Shown here one piece after another: positions 7,680 through 17,600 of a stretch of DNA of 28,164 nt. The first letter of the stretch is position 1. Each line of letters starts with the position of its first letter. The stretch lies in NCBI GenBank assembly GCA_036897485.1, contig JAYMTF010000941.1, positions 1 to 28,164 on the forward strand. Direction: 5' to 3'. Origin of the DNA: Pelargonium nanum. Taxonomy: Eukaryota; Streptophyta; Magnoliopsida; Geraniales; Geraniaceae. A model generated the notes under the pieces. That model saw only the letters and a program-made list of their open reading frames with translations, made no database searches and had not been told where the DNA came from. Made by a program: the position numbers and the translations under genes.

Positions 7680-10600
7680 ATGTCGCATAGCTTCCGGCAC
7701 CATGTCCGGCACATGAGCGTCGCCGCCGCAACCACCGCCACCGCGACCGTACATCCGATCGAGGACCTTCCGTGTCCATTCGGCGATTCGGCTCCGAATC
7801 TGTCGGATTCGGAGCTCCGGCAGACGGCGTACGAGATCCTCGTCGGAGCGTGCCGGAGCAGTGCTGGGAAGACGTTGACGTACAACCAGCAGGCCGACCG
7901 GAGCTCGGAGGCGGCGCCGACCTTGCAGAGGTCGCTGACGGCAACGGCGGCGAGAAAGGTGAAGAAGGCCATGGGGCTGAAGCCGTCGGCGACGAAGAAA
8001 GGAGGCGATTCAGTGAGTAATGGGAGAGAGAGGAGGCTTGTGAGTACTGTGGAGGTGGTGAGGGTTCAGATGCGAGTCTCGGAGGAGGCCGATTCGAGGA
8101 TTCGGAGAGCTCTTTTGAGGATCACTGCTGGACAGGTCTGATTGATTCGTTTTCTGATTTTTTAGTCTGTTTTATTAGTGATAAAGTTGAGAAACGCGAA
8201 GAGAAATTATGTTTGTTAGTTTTTTCTCTTGTATTTAAAATGTTTAATCCAAGCGATGACCGTGTTAGATGATTCTGTTTAATATTTGATAATTCTGTTT
8301 GGTTGCTGAGAAAATCTATAACTAGTGCTTTAGGATCGGCTAGGCTTTAGGTCTGTTTGGTTGGTGAGAAAGTAAAGTAACATGAAGACTTGTTCTCTTC
8401 TTTCTTTAGAGTTGAAATGATAGATGCCAAGTGAAAGACTGTGTTAGATGATTCTGTTTGGTTGCTGAGAACGTGAAGTGGAGTTAAAATGATAAATCTT
8501 AGTGAAGACTGTTACATGATTTTGTTTTATCTTGACTGATTCTGTTTGGTTGCTGAGAAAATTGATAAATAGTGCTTTTGTCTCTGTTTGGCTTTTGATT
8601 CATTTTCTAGTTTTGAGTCTACTTGATTCTTTGAATTCACTGAAATCAGGTCTGTTTAGTTGGTGAGAAAGTTAAGTAACATGAAGTGAAAAATAACTTT
8701 CTATCTTCTTACTTCACCGTTAAATTGATGAATCCAAGTGAAGAATCCAGTATGTGATAGTTTATTCTGTTTGATCTTTACTAATTCCTTTTGGTTGCTG
8801 ATAAAATTTATAACTAGGGCTCTACTAGGCATTTGGTCTGTTTTGTTGGTGAGAAAGTTGAGTAACATGAATAGAAAACTAAATTTCTTTTATAGTTTAT
8901 GGAACTTAGTTGTTCATATTTTTAGGCCATATGGATGTTATGTTGATTCCAAATCCATCAACTTTCATCTTCTTATGCACATAATTGCAGTATTGTTAAT
9001 AAATGATCTTTTGTTCTTGCATTTTTGTATCAGCTTGGAAGACGCATAGAGTCTATAGTTTTGCCTCTCGAGCTGTTACAGCAGTTCAAGAGTTACGATT
9101 TCCCGAACCAGCATGAATGCGAAAGCTGGCAGAGAAGAAACTTGAAGGTTCTCGAGGCAGGACTGCTTTTGCATCCTCACCTTCCGCCAGACAAAACAGA
9201 CGGTGCCGCGCGACTACAAGAGATCATTCATCGGGCTATTGAGAAACCTATGGAATTGGGAAGGGACAGCGAATCAATGCAAGCGCTTCACGATATTGTT
9301 ATGTCACTCGCGTGTAGATCAACTGATGGATCTGTCGGGTCTGTCCCTGAGATGTGCCACTGGGCCGATGGATTTCCATTCAATCTCAGACTCTACCAAC
9401 TCCTCTTGGAAGCTTGCTTTGATGTTAACAATGCAACTTTTGTGATCAAAGAGGTTGATGAAGTTCTAGAACTTGTGAAGAAGACATGGACGATCCTCGG
9501 GATGAACCAGGAGTTGCATAATCTTTGTTTCTCATGGGTTTTGTTTCAACGCTACGTCACAACAGGTCAAGTACAAAATGACCTGTTGTTCACCGCCAGT
9601 GATCTACTGGCGGAAGTTGAGAACGATGCAAAGGATGTGAAGGATCCACTTTGCTCGAAAATATTGAGTTCTATGTTCAACCCAATGTTAGGCTGGGCAG
9701 AGAAGAAACTTCTTGCTTATCGCGATAGTTTCTATTCAGGTAATATTGAGACGATGCAGAGTATTGTTTTTCTTGCAATAGCAGCAGCAAAGATGTCGGT
9801 AGAAGATAAATCTAAGAACATTGACATAGTTCGCGAAAGGGTTGATGCTTACATACGATCTTCACTTCAGGCCGCTTTCACTCAGGCAAGTTTCTCTTCT
9901 TTAGTTTTAGCACGATGTTTTTACATATTAATAGGCTTTTACTTTACAAAATGGATGGGATGTGCAACAACTTTTTATCCTTCAAATCTTGACTGTTGCA
10001 GTTCTGAAACCACTCCATGTATAAAAGGTGTTCAGTTGATGAATTTGTTTTTTAGATAGAAATCATTAGGAGAAGCCTTGGTGCAACGGTAAGGTTGTTG
10101 CTTTGTGATTTTTAGGTCACGGATTCAAATTAAGAAAACAACCTCTATGCAAATCAGAGGTAAGGTTACGTTCAGAAATGACCTTTTCCAAACCTCACAA
10201 TAGTAGGAACCTCGTGCCCTGATCCACCCTTTTCATATAGAAATTTTCGGTACATAATTTTGTATTTTCTTGAAGAGATATTTGCAAATGTTAAGAGTAA
10301 CAAAATCAACTTTTTTAGTGTATAATCTATGTACTTCAAGAAAATAGTCATACTCTTGTTCAATATAAGCTTTATTTATCTCTCTTTTGCTCAAAAATGT
10401 TCTTTTTGTCTCTTACGAGTAATAAGTTGTTAAGTCCATGTCTGAGATGTTCTGCGCGCGCACATATATATCTTTTAATTTATGTTCCTTGCTACCCAAT
10501 ATAAAAAATTTGACAGAAGTTTCTGTTTGATCTATCACAAACCAGAAAAAGGAGAAGCTGAGCTCAACCAAACATTTATCCAAAAACCAGAAAAATTCCC

Positions 10601-13214
10601 TCCCTTCCCTCGCTGCACTCGCACAAGACATTAGAGATTTGGCTATCAATGAGAAGGCGATATTTAGCCCAATACTGAAGAAATGGCACCCTCTAGCAGC
10701 AGGCGTTGCTGTCGCGACCCTTCACACTAACTATGCTAATGAACTGAAGCAATTTGTTTCGGGTGTTAACGAGTTGACACCCGATGCCATACAAGTGCTG
10801 AGGGCTGCGGATATGTTGGAGAAAGATCTAGTGCAGATCGCGGTGGAAGATTCTGTGGAAAGCGAGGATGGCGGGAAATCAGTAATAAGGGAGATGCGTC
10901 CTTTTGAAGCTGAGGCTATTATCAGCAATCTGGTGAAGATGTGGATAGGGACAAGAGTGGAGAGGCTAAAGGAATGGCTTGACAGGAATTTGCAGCTAGA
11001 GGTATGTGATGAGAGATCTATTTTTGGTAGCGTTTGGATTATAATTTGTGTTCAGGAATGGGAATCAAGAACCGGAAGTGAATGAGTTTCTGGTCGTTCT
11101 AGTTTATATTAAGGATTATATTAAGGATATTCTCGTTCCAAATTTTTTTAATCCAAACACTACCTTAGTGTGTGAAAATAAAGAGGTTGAGGTAGTGTTA
11201 CATGTAGGGCTGGCATTATGACAATTAAGGTCCTGATCGGTGATTTGACACGAACATTACATGAAGCGGGTTTGGATTCATCTTCATCGTGTTCATGTCA
11301 AACCCGCTTGACGCACTTAACTCATTTAACAAAATACTTAACTTTCAACACGACACGAACACAACTCATGTGCACGAATTGTCACCATCCAATTATCATT
11401 TGTGTTCGGTAACTGAAATTTCCATGATCTAACCTTGTAAATCTCCTTCCTATAGGTATGGAATCCACGAGCGAATAAGGAGCGATTCGCTCCTTCTGCT
11501 GTTGAAGTTCTACGAATCATCGACGAGACATTGGAAGCATTTTTTCTGTTGCCAATTCCATTGCATGCAGTTTTGCTTCCTGAATTGATGACGGGTCTTG
11601 ACAAATGTCTTCAGGACTACATTATCAAGGCAAAATCTGGCTGTGGTAAGTCTTTGCATAGCTTTGTACTGAAAGATACCTGTGAATTGGTAATTGATTT
11701 TTGCCGTTTTCTATAGTAAGTCTCTTGGCATACAATAAGGTTGTTGTATCGTGACATTGAAGTCACAATGCAACTAAAGGAAGCTTCCTTGCACAGTTGG
11801 GTTATAGGTATGTAAAATTTAGAGTTAGCAATGCGAAATAAAATGTTCGGACTCACTAATTTTGTAATCGTGTTCGTGTTGGAGTACCCTCCATGTTTAA
11901 TAATCGTGTCGTGTTCTTGTTGACCCTAAAAGCACACACGCATGATTAATTATTCGTGTTGTGACACATACGACACACCCAGCATGAAGACCTAGGGCTG
12001 TTAAAAGTAAATTAACTCCCAAAACTCTAATTAGTCTTATTGTTTACATGATTCTTTTATATGTTATATGACATAGTTACGTTAAATAAGTTAAAATTTG
12101 TGACATTTAATCGTTAAATTTATGTCTATAGACCGGGCTGAATGAATCGACCCGGTTTGATATAGTTTGGACCAAATTTTGAACACTCGTCCACAATAGT
12201 GGAAACCTTGTGCACTCAATCGCCATTTTCCGTAATAACAATCAAATTTATTTTATCATTGCAGGGACAAAAACCACTTTCATCCCCAAAATGCCTCCAT
12301 TGACCAGATGCACAACAGGCTCAAAATTTGGTGGTGTGTTCAAAAAGAAGGAAAGGTCACATATAGTACTTCAAAGGAGAAAATCCCAAGTTGGTACTAC
12401 AAATCAGGACAGTTCCTTTGGAATTCCTCAGCTATGCGTTCGCATAAATACTTTGCATCACATTCGATCTCAGCTGGAAGTTTTGGAGAAGAGAACAATC
12501 ACCCACCTGAGAAATGCTGACTCAACTCGCGCCGGCGACATTGCACGTTGCTCGGGGAAGAAGTTTCACCTTTCCGCGTCAGCTTGCGTGGAAGGAATCC
12601 GACAGCTCTGCGAGGCTACAGGGTATAAGGTCATCTTCCACGAACTACGCCATGTTCTCTTGGAAGGCCTATACGTCGGGGAAGCCTCGTCTTCAAGGAT
12701 TGAACCGTTTCTTTTAGAGCTCGAGCAGTATTTGGAGATCATTGCATCAACGGTTCACGACAGAGTCAGAACCCAGCTCATACTAGAAGTAATGAAAGCG
12801 TCTTTTGACGGGTTTTTGCTAGTTTTGCTTGCTGGGGGACCTTCTCGTGGTTTCACGCGTCGTGATTCTGTGATCATAGAGGAAGATTTTAAGTTCTTGT
12901 ATGATCTGTTCTGGTCTAATGGCGACGGGTTGCCAGCTGATCTGATCGGTAAGTACTTGATTTCAGTCAGGAGTGTCCTTCCCTTGTTTTCTACTGACAC
13001 TGAGAGCCTAATTGAGCAATTCAGAAGTGTAGTTTTGGAAAGTGATGAATCTTCTGCAAAATCAAAGCTTGTATTGCCTTTGACTTCAGGAGAATGGGAT
13101 CAGAGTGAACCGAACACTCTGCTGCGAGTTTTGTGTCACCGGAATGACGAGATTGCTGCGAAATTCCTTAAAAAGACTTACAATCTGCCTACGAAGCTGA
13201 GAGACGGGTCATGA
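7680..13214 (+). CDS. DUF810 / MUN-domain (Munc13-homology) protein, five exons
   Basis: Exons are 7680-8135, 9034-9885, 10546-11001, 11456-11645 and 12265-13214. All junctions agree in phase and give 967 codons plus TGA. Family landmarks appear in order: EDLPCPFG and the RQTAYEILVGACRSS block (residues 30-60), LEAGLLLHPHLPPDKTDGAA, CHWADGFPFNLRLYQLLLEA, ILGMNQELHNLCFSWVLFQR, then HPLAAGVAVATLHTNYANEL and LLPIPLHAVLLPELMTGLDK, and CTTGSKFGGVFKKKE with the RRKSQVGTTN stretch. These identify the plant DUF810 group related to Munc13 MUN domains. The best-known plant MUN protein, PATROL1, helps deliver a proton pump to the plasma membrane; the role of this paralog is inferred to be vesicle tethering or exocytosis. 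The start is the ATG at 7680, because nothing upstream in frame has an ATG. Intron 2 uses a GC donor. Introns carry SINE and MITE insertions. Confidence 0.9.
8295..8875 (+). repeat. Repeated words filling intron 1 of the DUF810 gene
   Basis: The phrase CTGTTTGGTTGCTGAGAAA or a close variant recurs at about 8295, 8353, 8454, 8542, 8652, 8789 and 8838. A longer form, GGTGAGAAAGTTAAGTAACATG, occurs at about 8361, 8661 and 8847. This indicates repeated internal duplication of an intron segment rather than a transposon. Confidence 0.7.
9883..9890 (+). other. GC splice donor of DUF810 intron 2
   Basis: Exon 2 ends CAG at 9885 and the intron starts GCAAGT, the exact consensus of the rare GC-AG introns. 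It joins in phase 0 to the acceptor at 10545 to give AAFTQ-KKEKLSS. A canonical GT donor nearby would break the conserved reading. Confidence 0.75.
10064..10236 (+). mobile_element. tRNA-derived SINE (Au-like) with perfect target duplication
   Basis: The element is flanked by the direct repeat ATAGAAAT (10056-10063 and 10237-10244). It contains a box A-like TTGGTGCAACGGTAAGG and a box B-like GGTCACGGATTCAAAT, as expected of an internal RNA polymerase III promoter, and ends in CCCTTTTCAT. At 173 bp it has the size and motif order of the plant Au SINE family; the family name is from memory. It sits in intron 2 of the DUF810 gene in the sense orientation. The perfect target duplication suggests it is the youngest of the SINE copies seen here. 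Confidence 0.85.
11026..11164 (+). mobile_element. Short MITE with 16-bp terminal inverted repeats
   Basis: The left end GGTAGCGTTTGGATTA and the right end TAATCCAAACACTACC are inverted repeats differing at one base. The 139-bp interior is non-coding. It lies 25 bp inside intron 3 of the DUF810 gene. No clear target duplication is visible, so the superfamily (hAT or PIF/Harbinger) is undecided. A related piece is in the STT3 gene at 16201-16283. Confidence 0.7.
11205..11390 (+). mobile_element. Non-autonomous element with TAGGGCTGGCA-type ends
   Basis: It begins TAGGGCTGGCATTATG and ends CGAATTGTCACCATCC, imperfect inverted repeats of the TAGGGCTGGCAATTCG type. The interior has GACACGAAC, GTGTTCATGTC and CACGACACGAACAC words. 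It lies in intron 3 of the DUF810 gene. A target duplication is not evident. It is probably a hAT-like MITE relative of 14732-14924. Confidence 0.5.
11714..12222 (+). mobile_element. Au-like SINE split by a later repeat insertion
   Basis: 11714-11815 matches the 5' two-thirds of the intact SINE (TCTCTTGGCATACAATAAGG, then TTGTTGTATCGTGACATTGA with AGTCAC). 12188-12222 matches its 3' end (CCACAATAGTGGAAACCTTG, then TGCAC). The roughly 370 bp between include a CGTGTTCGTGTT-type repeat (11840-11995). The order suggests insertion into an existing SINE within intron 4 of the DUF810 gene. Exact breakpoints are blurred. Confidence 0.5.
11840..11995 (+). repeat. Dispersed CGTGTTCGTGTT-type repeat copy
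   Basis: TGTTCGGACTCACTAATTTT (11842 onward) followed by GTAATCGTGTTCG closely matches the sequence at about 788-815. GTGTCGTGTTCTTG and ACACATACGACACACCC words follow. Both copies belong to the family that also appears at 11205-11390 and 27030-27260. Confidence 0.5.
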
Positions 13215-14635
13215 GTCTACAAGCCGAACATGGTATAGTGTTCTTGGGGCGGCTTTTGAACAAAGTACATATATTGACTAGTTCGTTTTGTAGATTATGG
13301 AACTCGGCCACTCGGGTACTTGTCAGTTTGGGCGTGGATATTCGTAATTGGTCATCTTGTTCGGGTTACAGATTTATGCTGTTGATCTCCTGGCGCAGAT
13401 ACGTTGAGCTCTCGAAGGAGCGTCTCTGGCCAATTTCCATTATTAAGCCAAGGTTGGTTTGCAGAGAATAAGACTTTGGTTCAGAATTGGTGAGAAAGGT
13501 TTTGTTGATTTATTGGCGCTATTGTTTTAGGTTAGAGGTATTCTTTTGTTTCTTGGTTTGAGCATTTTGTAGGGATTGTGTTTTTCTTGTAATATAATAG
13601 TCTTTTCGTATACTTAAAGCATGCCTTGGTCAGCGATTTGTTGTTTGGGTTGAAACGGCCTAACTCAAACCAGATTCAGATGTTGTTCGGTTGTGGGTTG
13701 GATCGAGTTTGAGGATTACATACAAAATGTGTTGACCTGTGTGACTTTACCCAACGCAACAAGCATTTTCTAAAAAATAACCATCTTAAATCCGACCCAA
13801 AAATTGCTCGAGTCAATTTTATGTGACTCGAACTCAGCAAATTTTTTAGTGAGATTTCATTTGCCCACGTATCATTGCCTGTTAAGCTCATTCAACTATT
13901 AGGTCTTTATCTCAGACAAATAATAATACCCTTTGCTCGAATTTCTTGCAACAAAACTGACTGATTCGTTGAAAACTGGAATTACTTGGAGAAATCATTT
14001 TCATGTAGGTGGGATATTCATGGATGAAATGTTCATGAGATTCACCAAGAAAAATCCATCAGCAGGCCGGTTCGACCCATTCAGATATTTAGGACAAAAA
14101 ACGGATTCTCTTTCGCATATAGGCACGTGTGGAGCTTCCGATTTAGAACCCGGTTAGATCAGATAACCCGCACATTTACCAACACTGCACCACCTGCACG
14201 AACCCTGTTTCTTGTGGGTTTCGGGTTAGGTTAGGTCTTTTCTACCCAAACTAGAAAAACAACGAACTCAAAACCCAGATGGCCTCCACATCAAAATAAT
14301 TGGAGTTTTCTCATTCCAATCTACTATGAGTACTATATCTGGAAATGCCAAGTTTAGTGTCTAAATAAGGTATTTTTAAGAGTATAATTATGACATTAGT
14401 TGCTGACTAATTCAAAATTGTTTCAAGTAATGTTCTTCCTCGACAATGTGTTTTTAACATGTAATGTAGGATATGCTGTAAAATGAGGGGAAGGCTCAAA
14501 ATCTCTGTTAAGACGAAAAAATCCAACTATGCTTTGGCTCGAACCCCTCCGTGGGCTCTTGCTTACATTACACATATGAGATATAATTAACTGACCTCTC
14601 TTTTGTTTGCCTACAAAACTGCTTTTCATTGCCAA
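13215..14635. other. Convergent 3' ends of the DUF810 and STT3 genes, with repeats
   Basis: 13215-13620 is the likely 3' UTR of the DUF810 gene; an 86-codon ORF there overlaps the stop and has no family resemblance. 13640-13875 is a GGGTCGGGT-family repeat. It shares TTTGGGTTGAAA and TTTTATGTGACTCGAACTC-like words with 14732-14924. More GGGTT / CCCGA words lie at 14040-14280. The STT3 3' UTR presumably occupies the last few hundred bases. No additional gene is seen. Confidence 0.5.
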
Positions 14636-17600
14636 GGATTCTTCTTTCTTCCGGTTCTCTTTGAGCTCGATGTAGAGCTTGCTTTCTGTCAATAGAGCAG
14701 AAATTCGGTTATTTTATGTTAGGCTAAATGTGGAGCTGGTAATTCAGGTTTGGGTTGAAAATGCCTAACCCGACCCACAAAGGCGTGGGTTCCCGACCCG
14801 CACTTCTTTCACACCAAACCCGACCCGAAAACTTATCAGGTCGACTTTATGTGACTTGCATCCGAAAAAATTGAGTCAAGTTTCGGTTTGCCAGTGGGTT
14901 CGGGTCCAAATTGTCAACTCTAGCTTAAATGTAAAGAGCAGTCTAGGACTGTTTTGTGAAATACATAAAAGCACATACCGATTTTGATTTCTTTGTCTTT
15001 CCTCGGATCCTGTTCCTTTGAGGTTTCAATTTGTATATCCTTACCATCCAATGGTGAGTAGTGAAAACCTGATACAAACATTAATAGGGTTTAGATGGAG
15101 AGACAAAATAAATGATAACTAGGTTAAAATTTAATCCATGAACAAATGGTCCGGCTAATCCAGTACCAAGATTACATATAAAATTGAGCATTACATGTAT
15201 TCTCGGACATTGTACAACATAACTAAATCATGAATTAGCTTTCACTATCAACTGGTCATGAAATAGCTTTCATAATCAAATCATGTGACCGTGAATAATA
15301 TTGGGAGATAATAAAGTTGACTATAATGCAATTTTCGTTAGTTAAAATCAACTTACCTCCTCGAAATAGTTGAGTTTGAAATATTTCTTCCCGATTTCAG
15401 TCCGCCTCACTCTATCAAACCCTTTACCGTCTGTCTCCACAAACCTTCAGAAGAATGAAACGAGTCAAGAATTCCAACAGCCAAAAAAAGCGGGATCTTC
15501 ACATAAAAACAACAGATTTCGCATATAAAGCACAAACCTGTAATATGAGAGTTTGTACATAAGGCAATTAAGCATGGTCGGAGTGGCCTGAGAATCGATT
15601 CGATACTGACCATCTCTCTTTAAACAAAGAAAAACATACACACAGTTAAACTTTTGTAACACTGATAACCCGATTACATCCTCGAGTGAGGAAAAAAATT
15701 ATCGTTAAAATCAGTGTAGCTAGGAGCTACTTACAAGGTAATCAGGTTCCTTTATATGAGGGAATACACCTCCTCCTATACGGACCATCCATAGGAATTT
15801 ATTGATATCGTCACTTGGGTAGCCAACAAGACCTACAAATGGGGAAACACATTAGAATACCACTTTTTTTTTAATTATTATTATCAAGATGGTGAGAGTA
15901 CAAGAAAGAAGCCAACCTCCAAATACAACGAGAACATACTTCACATCCAAGGAGTTAAATATATCCCAAGCAGCCTTTTCGGGAGATGACATGGCAGTAC
16001 CGACAGTGGCAATGTGAGTATTGTTCCACGTGTTATTGTCAACAATGACTGTACGGTTAGCCATAGCTGTTGTTTGGTAACCATAGTCCCACCAAGATGC
16101 AACCTGTACAAAAAATTTAGTATGCACTGTCGTAAATTCTAAGCCATTTTTGGCATCAGATAATACAAATATCACAAGTCATTTTCATGACCAAATAGTC
16201 ATAATCCAAACAGGAATGAGAATCTCATTCCCATTCTCATTCTTGATCCCCATTCCAGGACAATTTCTAATCCAAACACTAACTATAATCTACCATGGCT
16301 AATTTTAAAATAAATTCAAATGGAGTGCCCAATGGCCAGAACCTCCCACCTCAGGATGTGAGAGGTTTGATGTCTTGAAAACAGGATGTCAGAAAGATCT
16401 AGAATATATTTGCAAGCTTCAGATCATCGGAGCAATGTATTACATGGCATCAGTAAAAAATATAGCAGAAGTGACGCAACAAAGAAAAATTGTGATACTC
16501 ACTTTATCATCCACTTCAGTATTATGACTTAGCCATGCATAAGCCTCTCTGAAGTCATCAAAAACATGAAGGCCGTCATGTGATTGTGATGTCAAAACAA
16601 TTGAAGGAGCTGAATAAGCTTCTGCTGCCGCCCAAACACAGTGGACCTACATAAGGAAAGATCATTTGAGAGAAAAATTCAAAAACATATCTAATATTCG
16701 CAATCAATCTTGATCCAAAACAAGGTATCATAGAAGCTGTTAAAAATTACAAAAGATAGAGGGAGAACAATCTTTAATACCACATAGAAGGCACCCAATA
16801 ACAGAATCAGGAGAATAGCTATGACAGATGCCTCCAAAGGTAAGACCAGAAGCTTCTTCTTAATTTTGGATTTAATTGGAGTCTTTTCTACATGCTCCTT
16901 TTCCTTTTCCTTCTTCTTGTTCTTTCTTGAGGGTCGCTCCTTTATTTTATCGTCAGTTGTATCAGTTTTTGCCACTTCGTTTTCTGTGACAACACTACCA
17001 GAACTACCTTCTCCTGCCTTAATTGTTAAGAATAAAATCAACCCTAATCCCGAAGCAAAACGAACTTCTATGATAGCAATAAGAATATAAATAAGCAGTA
17101 TAGAGGAAAAAATTACATTAACTTGAGGATTGTCTGATAACCCAGGTAACTGAAACTTGATTGATCGCGTAAAGACATCAAAAGCTTCAGATAGAGCAAT
17201 CCCAGACAATATGCATGCAGCTGGAGCAAATACAAGCATGAGCCGTACCTATAAAATAGTGACAATAAATATTTTTTAACAATAATAATAGGAAAGAGTA
17301 CACAAATACAATGGTCCGGTCCTTCTCCTCACCATGACTCCTGAAAAATACACTGATGTTACAATGTAAAGGACCAAAAAGGAGCTTGCATCAGTTAGTG
17401 GCAGAAAGCATGCCTGCAAAAACAGATGGAACGATAGTGATAAGAGTTGAAGGTTCAGATACTGATGACTAGAAGATGGTAGTGCGAGAGAGAGAGAGGT
17501 TAAAACAAACTGACTTACTATAATGCCAGCTGGAACCAAAAAGGCCAAAACATTGATATCCATAAAGTAAGATGGCCAAGTAGGGGGCTGATGTTCACTA

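Noticed and set aside
7646-7972. Minus-strand ORFs opposite DUF810 exon 1
   Set aside because: They are shadows caused by the GC-rich exon; the plus frame has the conserved family sequence.
9025-10059. 344-codon continuous ORF as a single-exon gene
   Set aside because: Only 9034-9885 is conserved family sequence. The tail after 9885 is intron sequence read through the GC donor.
13211-13471. 86-codon ORF overlapping the DUF810 stop
   Set aside because: It begins after the family's natural C-terminus in another frame and has no recognisable domain; it is 3' UTR.
16691-17239. 182-codon minus-strand ORF as a separate protein
   Set aside because: It is STT3 exons 15 and 16 joined through the stop-free intron 17018-17122, then extended into the next intron.
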